From contig NC_016132.3 in assembly GCF_000005505.3 (NCBI RefSeq), positions 26,712,501 to 26,776,500 of the forward strand: a DNA stretch of 64,000 nucleotides, in the 5' to 3' direction. Below are positions 11,313-22,900 of the stretch, piece after piece (within the stretch, counting starts at the first letter, position 1; the number at the start of each line of letters is the position of its first letter). Source of the DNA: Brachypodium distachyon. Its lineage: Eukaryota; Streptophyta; Magnoliopsida; Poales; Poaceae. The position numbers and the translations under genes were made by a program. The notes below the pieces were generated by a model. That model did no database searches and had not been told where the DNA came from. It worked only from the letters and a program-made list of their open reading frames with translations.

Positions 11313-13248
11313 GGGAGGTGTTTAGCATTTGCCATACAAGTCTCAGACTCACCATGTCCAGGCTAGTTAATGAAGTCAGTTTGCATCATTTTTCTGTCTT
11401 GTGCTACTCAGTGGTCAACAGCAGCATAGCTGCAGCGCTTGCATTTTTTTAGTGCAAATCAACACATTTTGTCTAGTGTATCTTGAAAACAATTTCTGGA
11501 GGCACTATGTTACAGTATACTTGATGCAAGTCATGGGGACAATAAATCATCTCCCTAGATAATTCCATATGTATTTCATAGGATTTGCTGATTTATCATG
11601 TTCTGTTGTCATCATTCATCATTGTTATCATGTTTCACGCCAGCCGAAGTTTGAGACTTCTGATAGTATGTTTGATTTGAAGCTTTGAAATGATGGGAAA
11701 GTAGGCAAACAAAGGACATATTTTTGCATGCACCTGGGTTTTGTCTTGTCATGGCTATGTTTTGTTATGAACCTTAGATCTCTGATAGAGTTCTGTACTG
11801 CGAAGTAGCACTTGTACCTAATAGACATTGTTGAGGTGAACAATTCAGTTGTGCAGCTCTATTGTTCTGCAGTAGGTTATGTCCTAAACTTCCTGCGCTG
11901 CTGCAGGTTAGTTCAGTGAATGAGCTTTCTTATGTTTTTTTTTTTGTCAGAACTGCAGTCTTCACGGTTATATCTTTGGAAGTTAGCTCCATGTCATCAT
12001 CGCAAAGAATGTTAGAAGTACCGTGACATGAGAGGATGACATGCGGGGCCAGAGGTCACATTTCAGTGACAATATTGCGTTTTGCCATCTTCCAATTCTT
12101 CGAAGAATATGTCATTTCTAATGGAGAATGCCATCTTACAACCATGAACCATGAAAGTTGTTGAGAGAGCCCAGCTTTGTTTCTACTTGGCATGCTGCGT
12201 GCAGTCTTTGCATTTGCATGGAATGGAAGCTCTGGATGGCCTCTGTCATCCGCATCTTCTCTCGTACGCTGTCCCCATGCTGCTTGCCGTTGCTACTATA
12301 GTACTACTATACTTGGTTTCAGGTCCAAGTCTCCGTGCTGATAATTGATTGTCCATCACTGCATGCTGCGCGCCCTCTGCAACTGCAAGTGCGTCGGACA
12401 ATGCTTCCCTAAAGTCGATGATGCGTCACGGGTGTGCTTACCTAACGAACGATGAGTTCACGTGCAATTTGATTTTGGAAGTAAAAAAGGAAAACTGGGA
12501 CATGGGGCGAACGGTCGTTGGACACTCTGTGTTCTCTCTTCCTCTCCAGCGGGGACAAAGATGGATTATCCCTTATAAATAATGCAAGTGGCGTGACGGA
12601 ATGCAACAATCTGCAGCACCCACTACACGGAGCTTCCATTTACTCTGCAGTAAGCCCGTGCAGTGTAGTACAGATTCTCTTCCCGGAACGACTGCTGACA
12701 TGACGGCGAGTACTTTCAGCAAAACTTGCAAGCTGCCACCCATGCCGTGCATGCATGATTTCTTCCTTCTTGTGCATTGGACGGAACGTGTACCGCTGTT
12801 TTTGGAAAGCACTGTTGTTGCTCTACCGGACAGTAGTAGCTAGTAGCTGAAAATTCTTGTTCCCAGTAACTGTTACTCCTACCTTTCCCCTCTCACTCCA
12901 TTGATTTTGGCCTGCTCTCAGTTAGACGTTGCTTCCTGAGCTAGCTAGGGAATCTTGTGACCCATTTTGGAGGATTGTGTGGTGATCAAACTCCTCTGAC
13001 CTTTTGTTGCTGTGGGGAGAAGCTCGTGATGTAGGGCAGCACCCTTGATTTTCTATCGCCCCCGTTTTGTGCGTATGTACGTAGCTCAAAAGACACACCT
13101 AGCTGACTATTCCCCCCACAACGTAGTGTTGCGTAAATCTGTCAGAATATTTTCAAGGTTGCAGATTCTTTCGATCTTTTGAGGCGTCAGCATGATTTTT
13201 TCTTCTTCCACCTTAAAAAAATATATTTTTTCATTTAGAAAAATAATA
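11313..13248. other. MZM1 3' region and intergenic DNA, no further gene seen
   Basis: The MZM1 3' untranslated region should lie in the first few hundred bases. Short open frames occur at 12151-12348 and 12601-12843, but they have no recognisable domain and overlap frames on the other strand. They are not called as genes. Confidence 0.5.
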
Positions 13249-13369
13249 CTCCCTCCGTCCAACAAAGATGTCTCAATTTTGATCAAATTTGAATGCACCT
13301 ACACACTGAGTCATTTCTAAATAATCCAAATTTTAACAAACTTGTGACATTTTTTGTTTGACGGAGGAA
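13249..13369. mobile_element. Stowaway MITE
   Basis: Inverted ends CTCCCTCCGTCC at the left and a degraded ACGGAGGAA at the right, about 120 bp, with TA just left of the element. This is the standard Triticeae Stowaway (Tc1/Mariner-derived) signature. The right end has lost part of its terminal repeat. Confidence 0.85.
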
Positions 13370-14123
13370 TTAAGATGGTTTCCTTTTCCGCGGTAAACAA
13401 GACGATCGACCAACCCACATATCCCAATTCCCCAATTGCAACGGCAATATAGAACGAACCAACGGTATTCTTGGAAGATCAAGTGGAGGGGTGCGTGACA
13501 GCATGAGTACACTACGGCCAGCTGGTTGTTAAACAAACCCTTCGCTAGGTTTTGTACGTTGCAAAAGGGCCGACACGTACAATCCAATAATTCCACGGTT
13601 GAGCCCCCCATTTGCATGCATCCAAGATTGGGGCCAAGATAGCCAGCTTGTGAGCCACCTTCTCTTCAATTTGTAGGCAAGCTAGAAACAAGACGCCACA
13701 AGAAATTGAGTGAACATGCATAAGGGTCCTTACTTTGCATTGCATGGTTTGATGCATTACTTATTTCCTATTCGTCATTAGCAACTGCAAAACACCTAGA
13801 GCTCCTGTGACATTTCAATCCAATCAGAGTTGTCAGTGCATTTCTAGCCAGTCTTTGTGTGGGATGAGTCTGCATGCGCACGATTGCAATGGATGTTTGA
13901 GGAGAAACCGAAAATCGATCTAAACCCCTGTCAAAAAACAAAATTGATCTAAACCGGCCTCATGAGAACTGTTCATCATTTCTTATCTCTGAAATTTGGA
14001 AAGCAGAAAGCAAAGTAATGTAAACACCAGGAGTATAGCTGGCTAGAAAGAAGATGAACGAAACTTCACCATCAGATCTCTACTTGTTTTCATTAAGTTG
14101 TTTACCATGCATGATAAATCCTC
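13370..14123. other. Intergenic stretch, no gene seen
   Basis: No domain-bearing frame or repeat was recognised. Frames on the minus strand at 13333-13757 are short and overlapping. Confidence 0.5.
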
Positions 14124-14240
14124 AGGCCTTGTTCCATTAGAGAAATCCTTCCAGGGATTGAGATGGATTGAAGAGAATTTGACCTCAACTCTCACTAATC
14201 CTTCCCGCAATCCACACGGGGATGGAAGTACCCGAATTCC
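14124..14240. mobile_element. hAT-like MITE, copy 1 of an adjacent pair
   Basis: About 117 bp, opening AGGCCTTGTTCCATTAG and closing with a reverse-complement-like TACCCGAATTCCTT. It has the same internal order (GGGATTGA, GATTGAA, TCCTTCCC) as the neighbouring copy. Confidence 0.65.
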
Positions 14241-14242
14241 TT

Positions 14243-14362
14243 AAGGCCTTGTTCGGTTAGACGAATCCCTGCTGGGATTGAAGCGGATTGAATGGAATTT
14301 GAGCTGAAATTTTGTCAATCCTTCCCATTCCCCATCGGGATGGGAGTAACCGGACGGGTCCT
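14243..14362. mobile_element. hAT-like MITE, copy 2 of an adjacent pair
   Basis: About 120 bp with ends AAGGCCTTGTTCGGTTAG and GTAACCGGACGGGTCCT, which are imperfect inverted repeats. It is directly adjacent to a diverged copy of the same family in the same orientation. The GGCCTTGTTCGG start is common in grass hAT MITEs. Confidence 0.7.
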
Positions 14363-14363
14363 A

Positions 14364-14673
14364 AGAGCAACTCCAGCAGGGAGACCCATTTTGTGTCCGT
14401 TTTGAGCTCATTTTAGTCCGCTGTCCGTTTTGGGTCTGCCATTGTCCCCAATGAGACCACCCATTTGGTCCACTTTATTACTCATGGACATGCGGGCCAG
14501 GAAGAAAAAACGAGCAAAGTGCGGACGAGCGCAGTGCAAAAGACACTGTCCGCCCCGACCCAAACCCGGAGCAAATCTTGGTTGGAAATGAGTCGCTTCC
14601 GGACAAAAATCAGAAAAGTAAATCCTTTTGGCCCAAACGGCCAAATGGGTCTTCCGCGCGCTGGTGTTGCCCT
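14364..14673. mobile_element. MITE with AGAGCAACTCCAG-type inverted ends
   Basis: The left end AGAGCAACTCCAGCAGGGAG and the right end, read in reverse complement as AGGGCAACACCAGCGCG, match. Both are followed internally by a GACCCATTT block. It is about 310 bp with no transposase. The target-site duplication is unclear, so the superfamily (hAT or Harbinger) is undecided. Confidence 0.65.
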
Positions 14674-15222
14674 GACGAAGTAGTACTCCATGAACTGATC
14701 ATACTGTTCCTCCTTTTGTTCATTAAGTACAGACAGTTGTAAACACTCAGTTGTCAGAAATTTTCGAGAACCACCCCACGTACCTGGTGATGAAAGAACA
14801 TATAGGATTCCATTCACGGGCGGGCTCAATTTATTAGCATTTGTAAACGAGCAGGATCGTCTGCCGTTCGAGATGCCCGCTTGTCCGATGGTTGAGACGG
14901 CACATCATGTGTGAGTGATCTTGGTTTTGTCGTCCTAAATCAACTTTTTATAGTTCAGCCACCGCACACCGATCAGCGACCATCGCGCACCGATCTACAG
15001 CCCCCCTGCCGACGAGCTCAAGACGATACACCACCTACCACCATCCACCCTACGTGGTGAGATTTATGAGTTGAAACTTCAATAATAATATGAAGACTGT
15101 GTGCATCGATTGATACAGAGGCCAGAGGAACTTCCTCCTTATCGAAAAAAACCCACGTTTATCGATAAAAACAGTTAACGTCTACAACATCGAACATTCG
15201 AATGGCACTAACAACTCTACAA
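14674..15222. other. Intergenic stretch, no gene seen
   Basis: No coding domain, RNA gene or clear repeat was recognised. Confidence 0.5.
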
Positions 15223-15427
15223 GCTAGAGACAGGGGCGGAGCTAGTCAGGCTCTCCCTAGTGCTCGTGAACCAGGGTCAAGGGAGAAAATTAGTAGTGTG
15301 TAAGTGCTGTAGTTACATAGTGAACCAGGTTATATTAGAAAAGGTGCACCATGCATCCATTTTGCTGTGTAGATGTTAATGTTGTGCACCTGGGTTATTT
15401 TCCTCTAGCTCCGCCCCCGGCTAGAGA
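15223..15427. mobile_element. hAT MITE with perfect 8-bp target-site duplication
   Basis: The element spans 15231-15419 (189 bp), with ends CAGGGGCGGAGCTAG and CTAGCTCCGCCCCCG. It is flanked on both sides by the identical octamer GCTAGAGA (15223-15230 and 15420-15427). An 8-bp duplication with CAGGGGCGG ends identifies a hAT-derived MITE. Confidence 0.9.
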
Positions 15428-16980
15428 CGGCGGCCGTTTCGACCGTCAGTGTTCATGGGGTTCCTGCAATTACGATCGATCAATAAGTGTTTACACATGG
15501 ACGCCGGCCGGGGCTACTCTTGCCAATACGACTGTACACACGGACACCAAACAACCCTCGTACGGGATTACTCTATCCACAATGTACGGAGGCGGGTGCA
15601 TGCATGTAGGCCGATCAGGTGTGACCCAGAGGAAGAATCGACCTGAGTAAAACGATTTTTTTGACCGGGCCCAGAACGTGCCTTAGTTAAATTCATCATA
15701 AAGTTTCGTTAAAATTCGCGCGATTTCTAAACAGGTTCCATCCAAACGCGATGTTCCTACCACGTGCAAGCGCAGGTGCAGGCCGCATGCAGTCTGACTT
15801 CCCTGGCTACGTCATCTCCCTGCATGCCCTCCCCTCCCCCGGCATGAGTTCCAATCCAGCTGATTAAAGTAGTACTAGTTTTTTGGTTTGGTTCCATGCA
15901 GGAACACCACTCATTATTCTAATTAATGGTCAAACATGAAACTAACATTGAAACACTAGTTTCATTTAGGACACAAATATTTTCATTGGCCATATATATG
16001 AAATTTTCATTGAAACACTACCGTTTCAATCGGCAAAGAGTTAAACTTATTCTTATATGATTGAAATTATATAAAAAAGTTTCATTGATACACCAATGTT
16101 TTAATCGGCAATCCTTAGGACACTAATGTTTCAATCGTTAAATTATATTTCAAACCTCTGTAAAACACATTGTTTCAACTTTGTTGTTTTGACCCGATAC
16201 TTTTTCTAACGGCTCGCATATGTAAGATGAGCCCATGCAAAATTTCACGTCAATCGAAATTAGTTTACTACCTCTTTTAATTTAAACAAAATTTGAATCC
16301 CACTGATTTCTGGAATTTCGAACTTGTTCGGAATTTTTCGAAACTTTTTTTGTAGGTGGGAAACACCATCTTAAACAAATACTCAAATTTTCATCAAATT
16401 ATGAGTTTGTTTGGACCGTCAAAAATCAAATTATAAGCATTGCCTTCACCAAACAGCACCTGCGTCTGTCTTGGGTTGCTGGGATGCACGTCCGCCCAAC
16501 ACCACACCACGTGAGGTCCCTGGGACCTGCCGCTCGCTGCCGCCACACCCACTTTTGGATATGCACAATAAAAATCGCAGAACCTACAAACATAAGCACG
16601 AATCTCGGATAAGAAAACCAACCGAAGTTTCGATAGGTCCGGACCGATAAATGTAAATTAGAAATTTCGTCCATCTGAGACTACCAAAGTCGTTATTAAT
16701 TAATGGAGCGTTAATTAATTTACTTCTCACTGCATGCACGGACTCTGGAAATTCCTTCATTCATTTAACGGCAACATCCAATTAAGCCACCTCCTCACTG
16801 GCTCTCTGTACGTAATCCACACTCATCTCCGCAGCATGCATGGACCAGCGCTAGCTAACCTCCCGTACCTACCTACCAACATTGTATCCGTCCATGCGCG
16901 CCAACAAAGCGCATGCGTATGCTCTCTCCTCCCTCATGCAGGCTCTTATCTCTCCAAGAAGAGACAAGAGCGCGCGCGCA
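15428..16980. other. Upstream region of the LIN-like gene
   Basis: No gene is supported. At 15930-16180 the motifs TTTCAT(T)GAAACACTA and GTTTCAATCGGCAA recur several times in imperfect copies, giving a simple-repeat look. The last 300 bp before the start codon (16680-16980) hold TTAATTAAT palindromes, several CATGCA motifs and a pyrimidine-rich CTCTCTCCTCCCTC leader, and are the likely promoter and 5' leader. I do not see a convincing TATA box. Confidence 0.5.
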
Positions 16981-19900
16981 ATGCCGCCGCCGCCGCCGAT
17001 GACATCGCCAGCAGCGTCATCGACGACGACGGCCGCCGCGGCTAATAAGTTCCCGTCGCACAGCTCCATCTGCGCCCTCATCTCCTTCCTCCACCACCAC
17101 CTCCGCGCGCTCCTCGCCGACCCGCCCGCGCTCCTCGCCACCCGACGCCGCTGCGCCGCCCTGCTCACGCCGCCCCCGCCGCTCTCAACCTCCACCTCCA
17201 CCTCCGAAGAAGACGCCGCCGTCCTCGCGGCGCTCCACGGCGCCATCGGCTCGCTCCCCTCCTCCGGAGACGCGGACGGCGCCGTGGAGGCGGCGCTGCA
17301 GGCGCCGGCGCTGCTGCCGGAGGAAGGGGAGACGGCCGGGGTGGACAACCGCCGCGTGGCGGCCTGCGCCTACTTCTGCCTGGCCCTGGCGCAGCAGGAG
17401 GCCGACGCGTGGCAGACGGCCGTGCACTTCTTCCAGGCCGTGCTCGTCTGCCCCGCCGCCGCGGCCCAGCTCGCGCCCCCGGAGCTCTGGGCCGGGCTGT
17501 TTGATGACGTCGAGGGCCCAGACGCGGCGCGCAGGGCGGCCAGGAAGTACAAGGACTGGCTCATGTACTACAGGGTCGTCGCCTCCTCCTCCGCCGAGGC
17601 GCCGGACGTTGCCGGGTGAGTACGTGTGAGCCGTTGCCGAGGCGGGAAATTAACCGAGTTTTACCGCCACGTACGGTTATAACTGTACATACGCCTGACA
17701 GTACGATTTTATACATTTATGCGTACGTATATGCGTATTTACGTTAGACGGTAGTGATACTGGTACAGTGACGAGGAGACTGGAAAGTGAGCTTTTTTAT
17801 GGCAGGGCTGTCATGTGTTTGCAGCTGCAGTAGGGACGTTGACATGTTACTTTTTCGTGGAACAGAGATTTTGGTACAGCCTTTTCGTCCGGGGTCTCTT
17901 TCACCTTTTGCCCCTGTTTATTCCTTTGCTATTTTCTTCTGTGCGTGGCTTTGAATTGATGCTTTTTTTTTCAAAGATAAAGGACTCGTTTTTCACCATT
18001 TGCATTATGGTCGTATTTCGTTGAGGGTGGCTAAAGGAAAGTCTTCTTTACCATACCTTGCAAACATTTTGACCAAAACAAGCTTGCACGTCAAGAGGAA
18101 CAAAGTGGACTAATTTTGTATGAATAGTGTAGATTCATTTTGATATCTGAAATTTTGAACATGTTGGTTTGGTACAATGTTAGGAAAATATTCCAGATTT
18201 TTTATGTCTGTTTCCGAATTTTATTTCAACTGTTCCATGCCAACTCCTGCGTCCCAAAAAGACTGATTTCCAAAAGAGATGATCGAGGATCATCTTTCTC
18301 ATTCCCTTTGCCCAACCTTTCATTCCCTTGGTTTCCTGTAGAGAGCATTGTGCAGGTCATGGGCATTTGGGCACAAACCTGCACTTTTCTCTAGCATGTC
18401 TCGACGATGTGGCAAAAGGAAAAAGAGGGAGATATACTGACCCTTTGCCAAAAGGGATTCTAAAAAGGAACTGTCTGACACACCTTTTTTACCAGCGTGC
18501 AATCTCCAAATTCCTGACGAATTCTTGAAGCAAAGCAAAGATTCTCCACTAGCAGCTTGAGACAAGCATGCACACTAAACCACCCTGACCCACACCTGCA
18601 TGCCTGCATAATGTTAACACCATCCAGAGAGATCGTCTTGAGTAATGCTACTGCTATATATAGCTCGAAACCTGTAGATGAATCCATGGTTTCAGAATAC
18701 TTTCCATTTTCTGTACTCCACACTAGTAAGTAGTAACACTTGTCTCTTTGTCCTTAATATATCTATACATCCATGAGCAGGTACCTTGACTTAGGAAAAT
18801 CTGCAAGCTCTGCCATTCCAAGATGGCCAAATGTCTCAGACTCAGAGGCAAGCGCCCTGTTTTTGCATACATGTCTTGATATAGTGCAATGCATATGGAG
18901 AAGTGTTGAGATGTTACCTGCACTTGAGAGCTGAAGTGCACTTGACACTTTTGCAGGAGAGGACAATTCAGTCGGTTGTTGGCCAAGTTAAGAGCACGGC
19001 CTTCGTCTCCAACTTCAGCGGTCATGGTGGCTTGGCCGAGCTGAAGGATTTTCTGAGCTGCGCAGACCAAGAGTTTGACGATGCCAAGGGGAGCTCTGAC
19101 AGCAGGTGCCTACATGAGATGCTTGAGGAGTCCCAGTCTGACTCGCCAGTTTCCTTCTACTCACATCTTGATTCGACTGAAGCAAGCGACAATGAGGTAT
19201 TCGAGTACTGATTGCAAATTATAATGGTGTTGAGAGTTCAGTGTTCCCATTTTTTGAACTCTGGTCTAAGATAGTTATCAAAAGAACAGCTACTGTTGCG
19301 CAAAAAAGTTAAAATGAACAGCTACCAGAGATGTGATTTTAGTTTCCCAAAAAAGATACTCCCTCCGTCCCATATTAAGTGACTCGAATTTGCCCAAATA
19401 TGGTTGTATCTATGGCTAAAAAGTGTCTAAATGTATACATATAATAGAAACAGTATGGGACGGAGGGAGTAGAAGTGTAAGAAGACCATGATTAACTGAA
19501 TACTAACAGTACTGAAAGCAAGACAACTATTACTGTAATCCTTCCCTGCACTCGTAAGCAGGACTACATATTCATAATATTAATATGTGGGGTAACAGGC
19601 TTTGTACCTTAATTGCAACAAAGAAAAGCCCTTAGAATTTAATGGCATCTAATTCATCTAAAGCAGGCAGCTCCACATGAGAAAGGAAGGTCAGCAAAGA
19701 TTATGCCTATCGATGCAGATTTCTTGTCAACTAAACTCCACGAAAGGTACTGCATTCTGACTCCATCTGTTATACTTCTGTTTATTGCTATCCTAATGCA
19801 TTCTTTGTGCTGAGTAGATCATGTCACAAGAAGAGTCTTACTTGGTGCACTTCTCCTGAAAATGCAATGATATACGCTCCTGAATCTCCACTTTACATTG

Positions 19901-22900
19901 TCGATGGCAGCGAGATGCAACCAAACTACTTACAGTCAAGCAGATCACATGGCTCAATGCACAATCCATCAAATTCAGTCCTAGATCCCCAGAATGCAGA
20001 CTCATACTCTGCGTCCAACTATTTCAACAAGGATGACATGTCTCCACAATGCACACCCAGGCATGATCTCAGATGCTTCAGCAACTTCTCAACCAAATTC
20101 ATTAAGAGAAGTGCTCTAACCGACATAGTTTCCCGAGGAAGCATGAGTAGGAAATTCAAAGCTTTCTCAAACAGCGACGGCTGGAGTGATGTTAGCTCAC
20201 GCTGCGGAAATAACAGCCAGTTAGATTTTCTTGAAAGGTTTGAAATTGCAGTATCAAAATTATTGGTTTCAGATGGGCTAGAAAACTGCCTAGATGCTGG
20301 CTCAGAAGTCACGACAATATGGCAGCTGCTGAACCATACTACTGAAGTGAGACACAAGTCATCAGTAAGGCAAGACATCCTTGACCAACTGCTTGACAGC
20401 ATTTCGACAGCTAAAAAGGATAAAGTGATTAGAGCATCAGTTTATGTTCTACTGCTTATGATATCTGAAGATAGGAGTGTAATGAGAGGCATTAAGAGGA
20501 AAGATTTCCATTTATACAATTTAGCCACTGCACTGAAGAGAAATGTGCATGAAGCGGCAATTCTGATATATTTATTGGATCCTTCACCTTCAGAGATAAA
20601 AAACTTGGAGCTGTTGCCTTCACTTTTACATGTGGCCTGTAATTCCACCACCCAAAAATGGCCTATATTGCTTCCACTGACACCAACATCAGCATCAATA
20701 GCTCTCATTGAGATTCTAGTGACAGCATTCGACTATGTAACAAATAATGTCCACTTGGCCACCATCAGCTCTCCTCCTATTCTCTCTAAGCTTGTTGATG
20801 TTGCAAAGAACAATAACTTGGAAGAAGGAGTGGCCTTGGCAGCTATTCTCATCAGGTGTGTGCGACTTGGCGGAAACTGCAAGAAGTTCTTAACACAGGC
20901 TACTCCAATGGAACCTTTCTTTCACCTTCTGAGAAGAAAAGAGCAGCGTGCCAAGTGTGCTGCACTTGAATACTTCCACGAGATTCTTCAGATTCCTCGG
21001 TATGATCCACACCCTCGTAAGGTTCAATTTATAAAATCTTTACCCAAACAGTTTGTTCAAGTCCGTTAACCTTCAGGTCCTCAGCGAATTCATTGCTGAA
21101 AGAAATCCGACAGCTAGGAGGCATCACTATTATGCATACATTGATGGCCTGTCTCCATCAAACTGAACCTGAACATCAGGTTTTAGCAGCTAATCTGCTC
21201 CTTCAATTGGACATGCTGGTAATACAACTGTCCCAGATACTCCTAATCTGAACAATCATTTATGATCCAAAGAAACAACAGATGAAATGTTGCACACTAG
21301 CTAGAATAATTTTAAGAGTCACAATGCATTCTTTAAACAACCATCTTTCTTAAGAGGTGCCTTCTCCAATCTTAGGTTGGTATTTACCTTCTCTTCTTCC
21401 TATTAATAAAATGAGGCAGAGCTCCTACCCTTGATTCCAAGAAGAAAAATATCTTATGCTCCAAATATGTCTTTAAACAACCGCAGCATAGTAGTGACCC
21501 TGATTTGTCCGAGATTGCATTTTATTATCCTGTTTTGGCAGGGAAAACAAGATGGAACGAGTGTTTTCAAAGAAGAAGCGATGGAGGTCCTATTGGAGTC
21601 TCTATCAGCTCAAGAAGATTCTACTGCACAGGCACTAGCAGCATCTTTTCTTTCTAATCTTGGAGGGACTTATTCCTGGTCAGGAGAATCCTACACTGCT
21701 GCATGGCTCTCGAAGAAAGCTGGTCTCACAAAAAGATCTCACAGAAATATGATCAGAAACATCGACTGGCTTGATACTTGCCTTCAGGTCAAGTATAAAA
21801 ATATTCATTCCTTTGGCCAGCACAACAGAAACTAACATTAAAAATTGACAAATAAGAGTACAATATGATGCAGGATACAGCAATAAACTCATGGAGCAGT
21901 AAATGTGCACGGACAATTATAAGAATAGGAGCACCAGTTATCAGTACTTTGGCCAAAGGATTGCAAAGCAAGGTGAAGGGAACCTCACATGACTGCCTAG
22001 TATGTGTTGCATGGCTTGGATGTGAGCTGGCTTCCCTTGGTGAAAATGATATAAGACATTCTGCTTGTGAGATCTTGTTGCATGACATAGTGAGCCACCT
22101 TCATCCGGGATGTGAGCTTGATGAAAGGGTTCTAGCGTGCATGTGTGTTTATAACTACACCTCTGGAAAAGGTAAAGAAGGTTTCATATTACTAAGTTTT
22201 AGACTTATAGGTGAATTGTTTGGCGGCATTGACTAACTAGTACATTGTATATCATGAAGATTTTGGAATATGAAGACCAACTAGCCTAAGTGTGTAACAT
22301 AGGATTAGTCAAAGCAATATATTCTAATTAGTGGTTTATTTCCGTAACTCCAGGGAAGCAAAAGTTAATGAGCTTGTCAGAGGGTTCACGAGAATCTCTT
22401 AGGAGGCTTTCACCATTGACATGGATGGCTGAAGAGTTGCTTCAAGTTACAGATTATTACCTTCCCAGGAAACCAGTGAGTACAGTAAAAATTTAAATCC
22501 TGTTGAATTTTTGCATTTTCCTTTCTTTCTGAATCAGAACTGATGAACAAAACATTCACAATTCATGTTCTTCAACATAGAATGAATGTAACTCTAGACT
22601 AGGCTAAGTAATAGAGGGAATCAGTATTAAAGTAGATCTACTTATAAAAGGAACTAAGCTTGTATTTATCAGTTAAGCATGGTCCTTTTGTCCCTTGTAA
22701 TCTGATGAAGACTGAAGTGCTTTCGGATTTTCTGGAAGCTATAGCCTATACTGCAATCGTAATAAGAATGGACACTAGTTTGCCCTTTCAGAGCTTTAGT
22801 TTTACATGAAATCTAATTATCTGAAGTTGTCAGTGCAGCGTGTATCATGTGTACATACACAAATCCTAGAGATTGGTCAACCTGGCAATGGAGCAGCAAC

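Noticed and set aside
12151..12348. A 65-codon frame with hydrophobic stretch, possible small membrane protein
   Set aside because: No recognisable family or splice context; overlapping frames in the area suggest chance.
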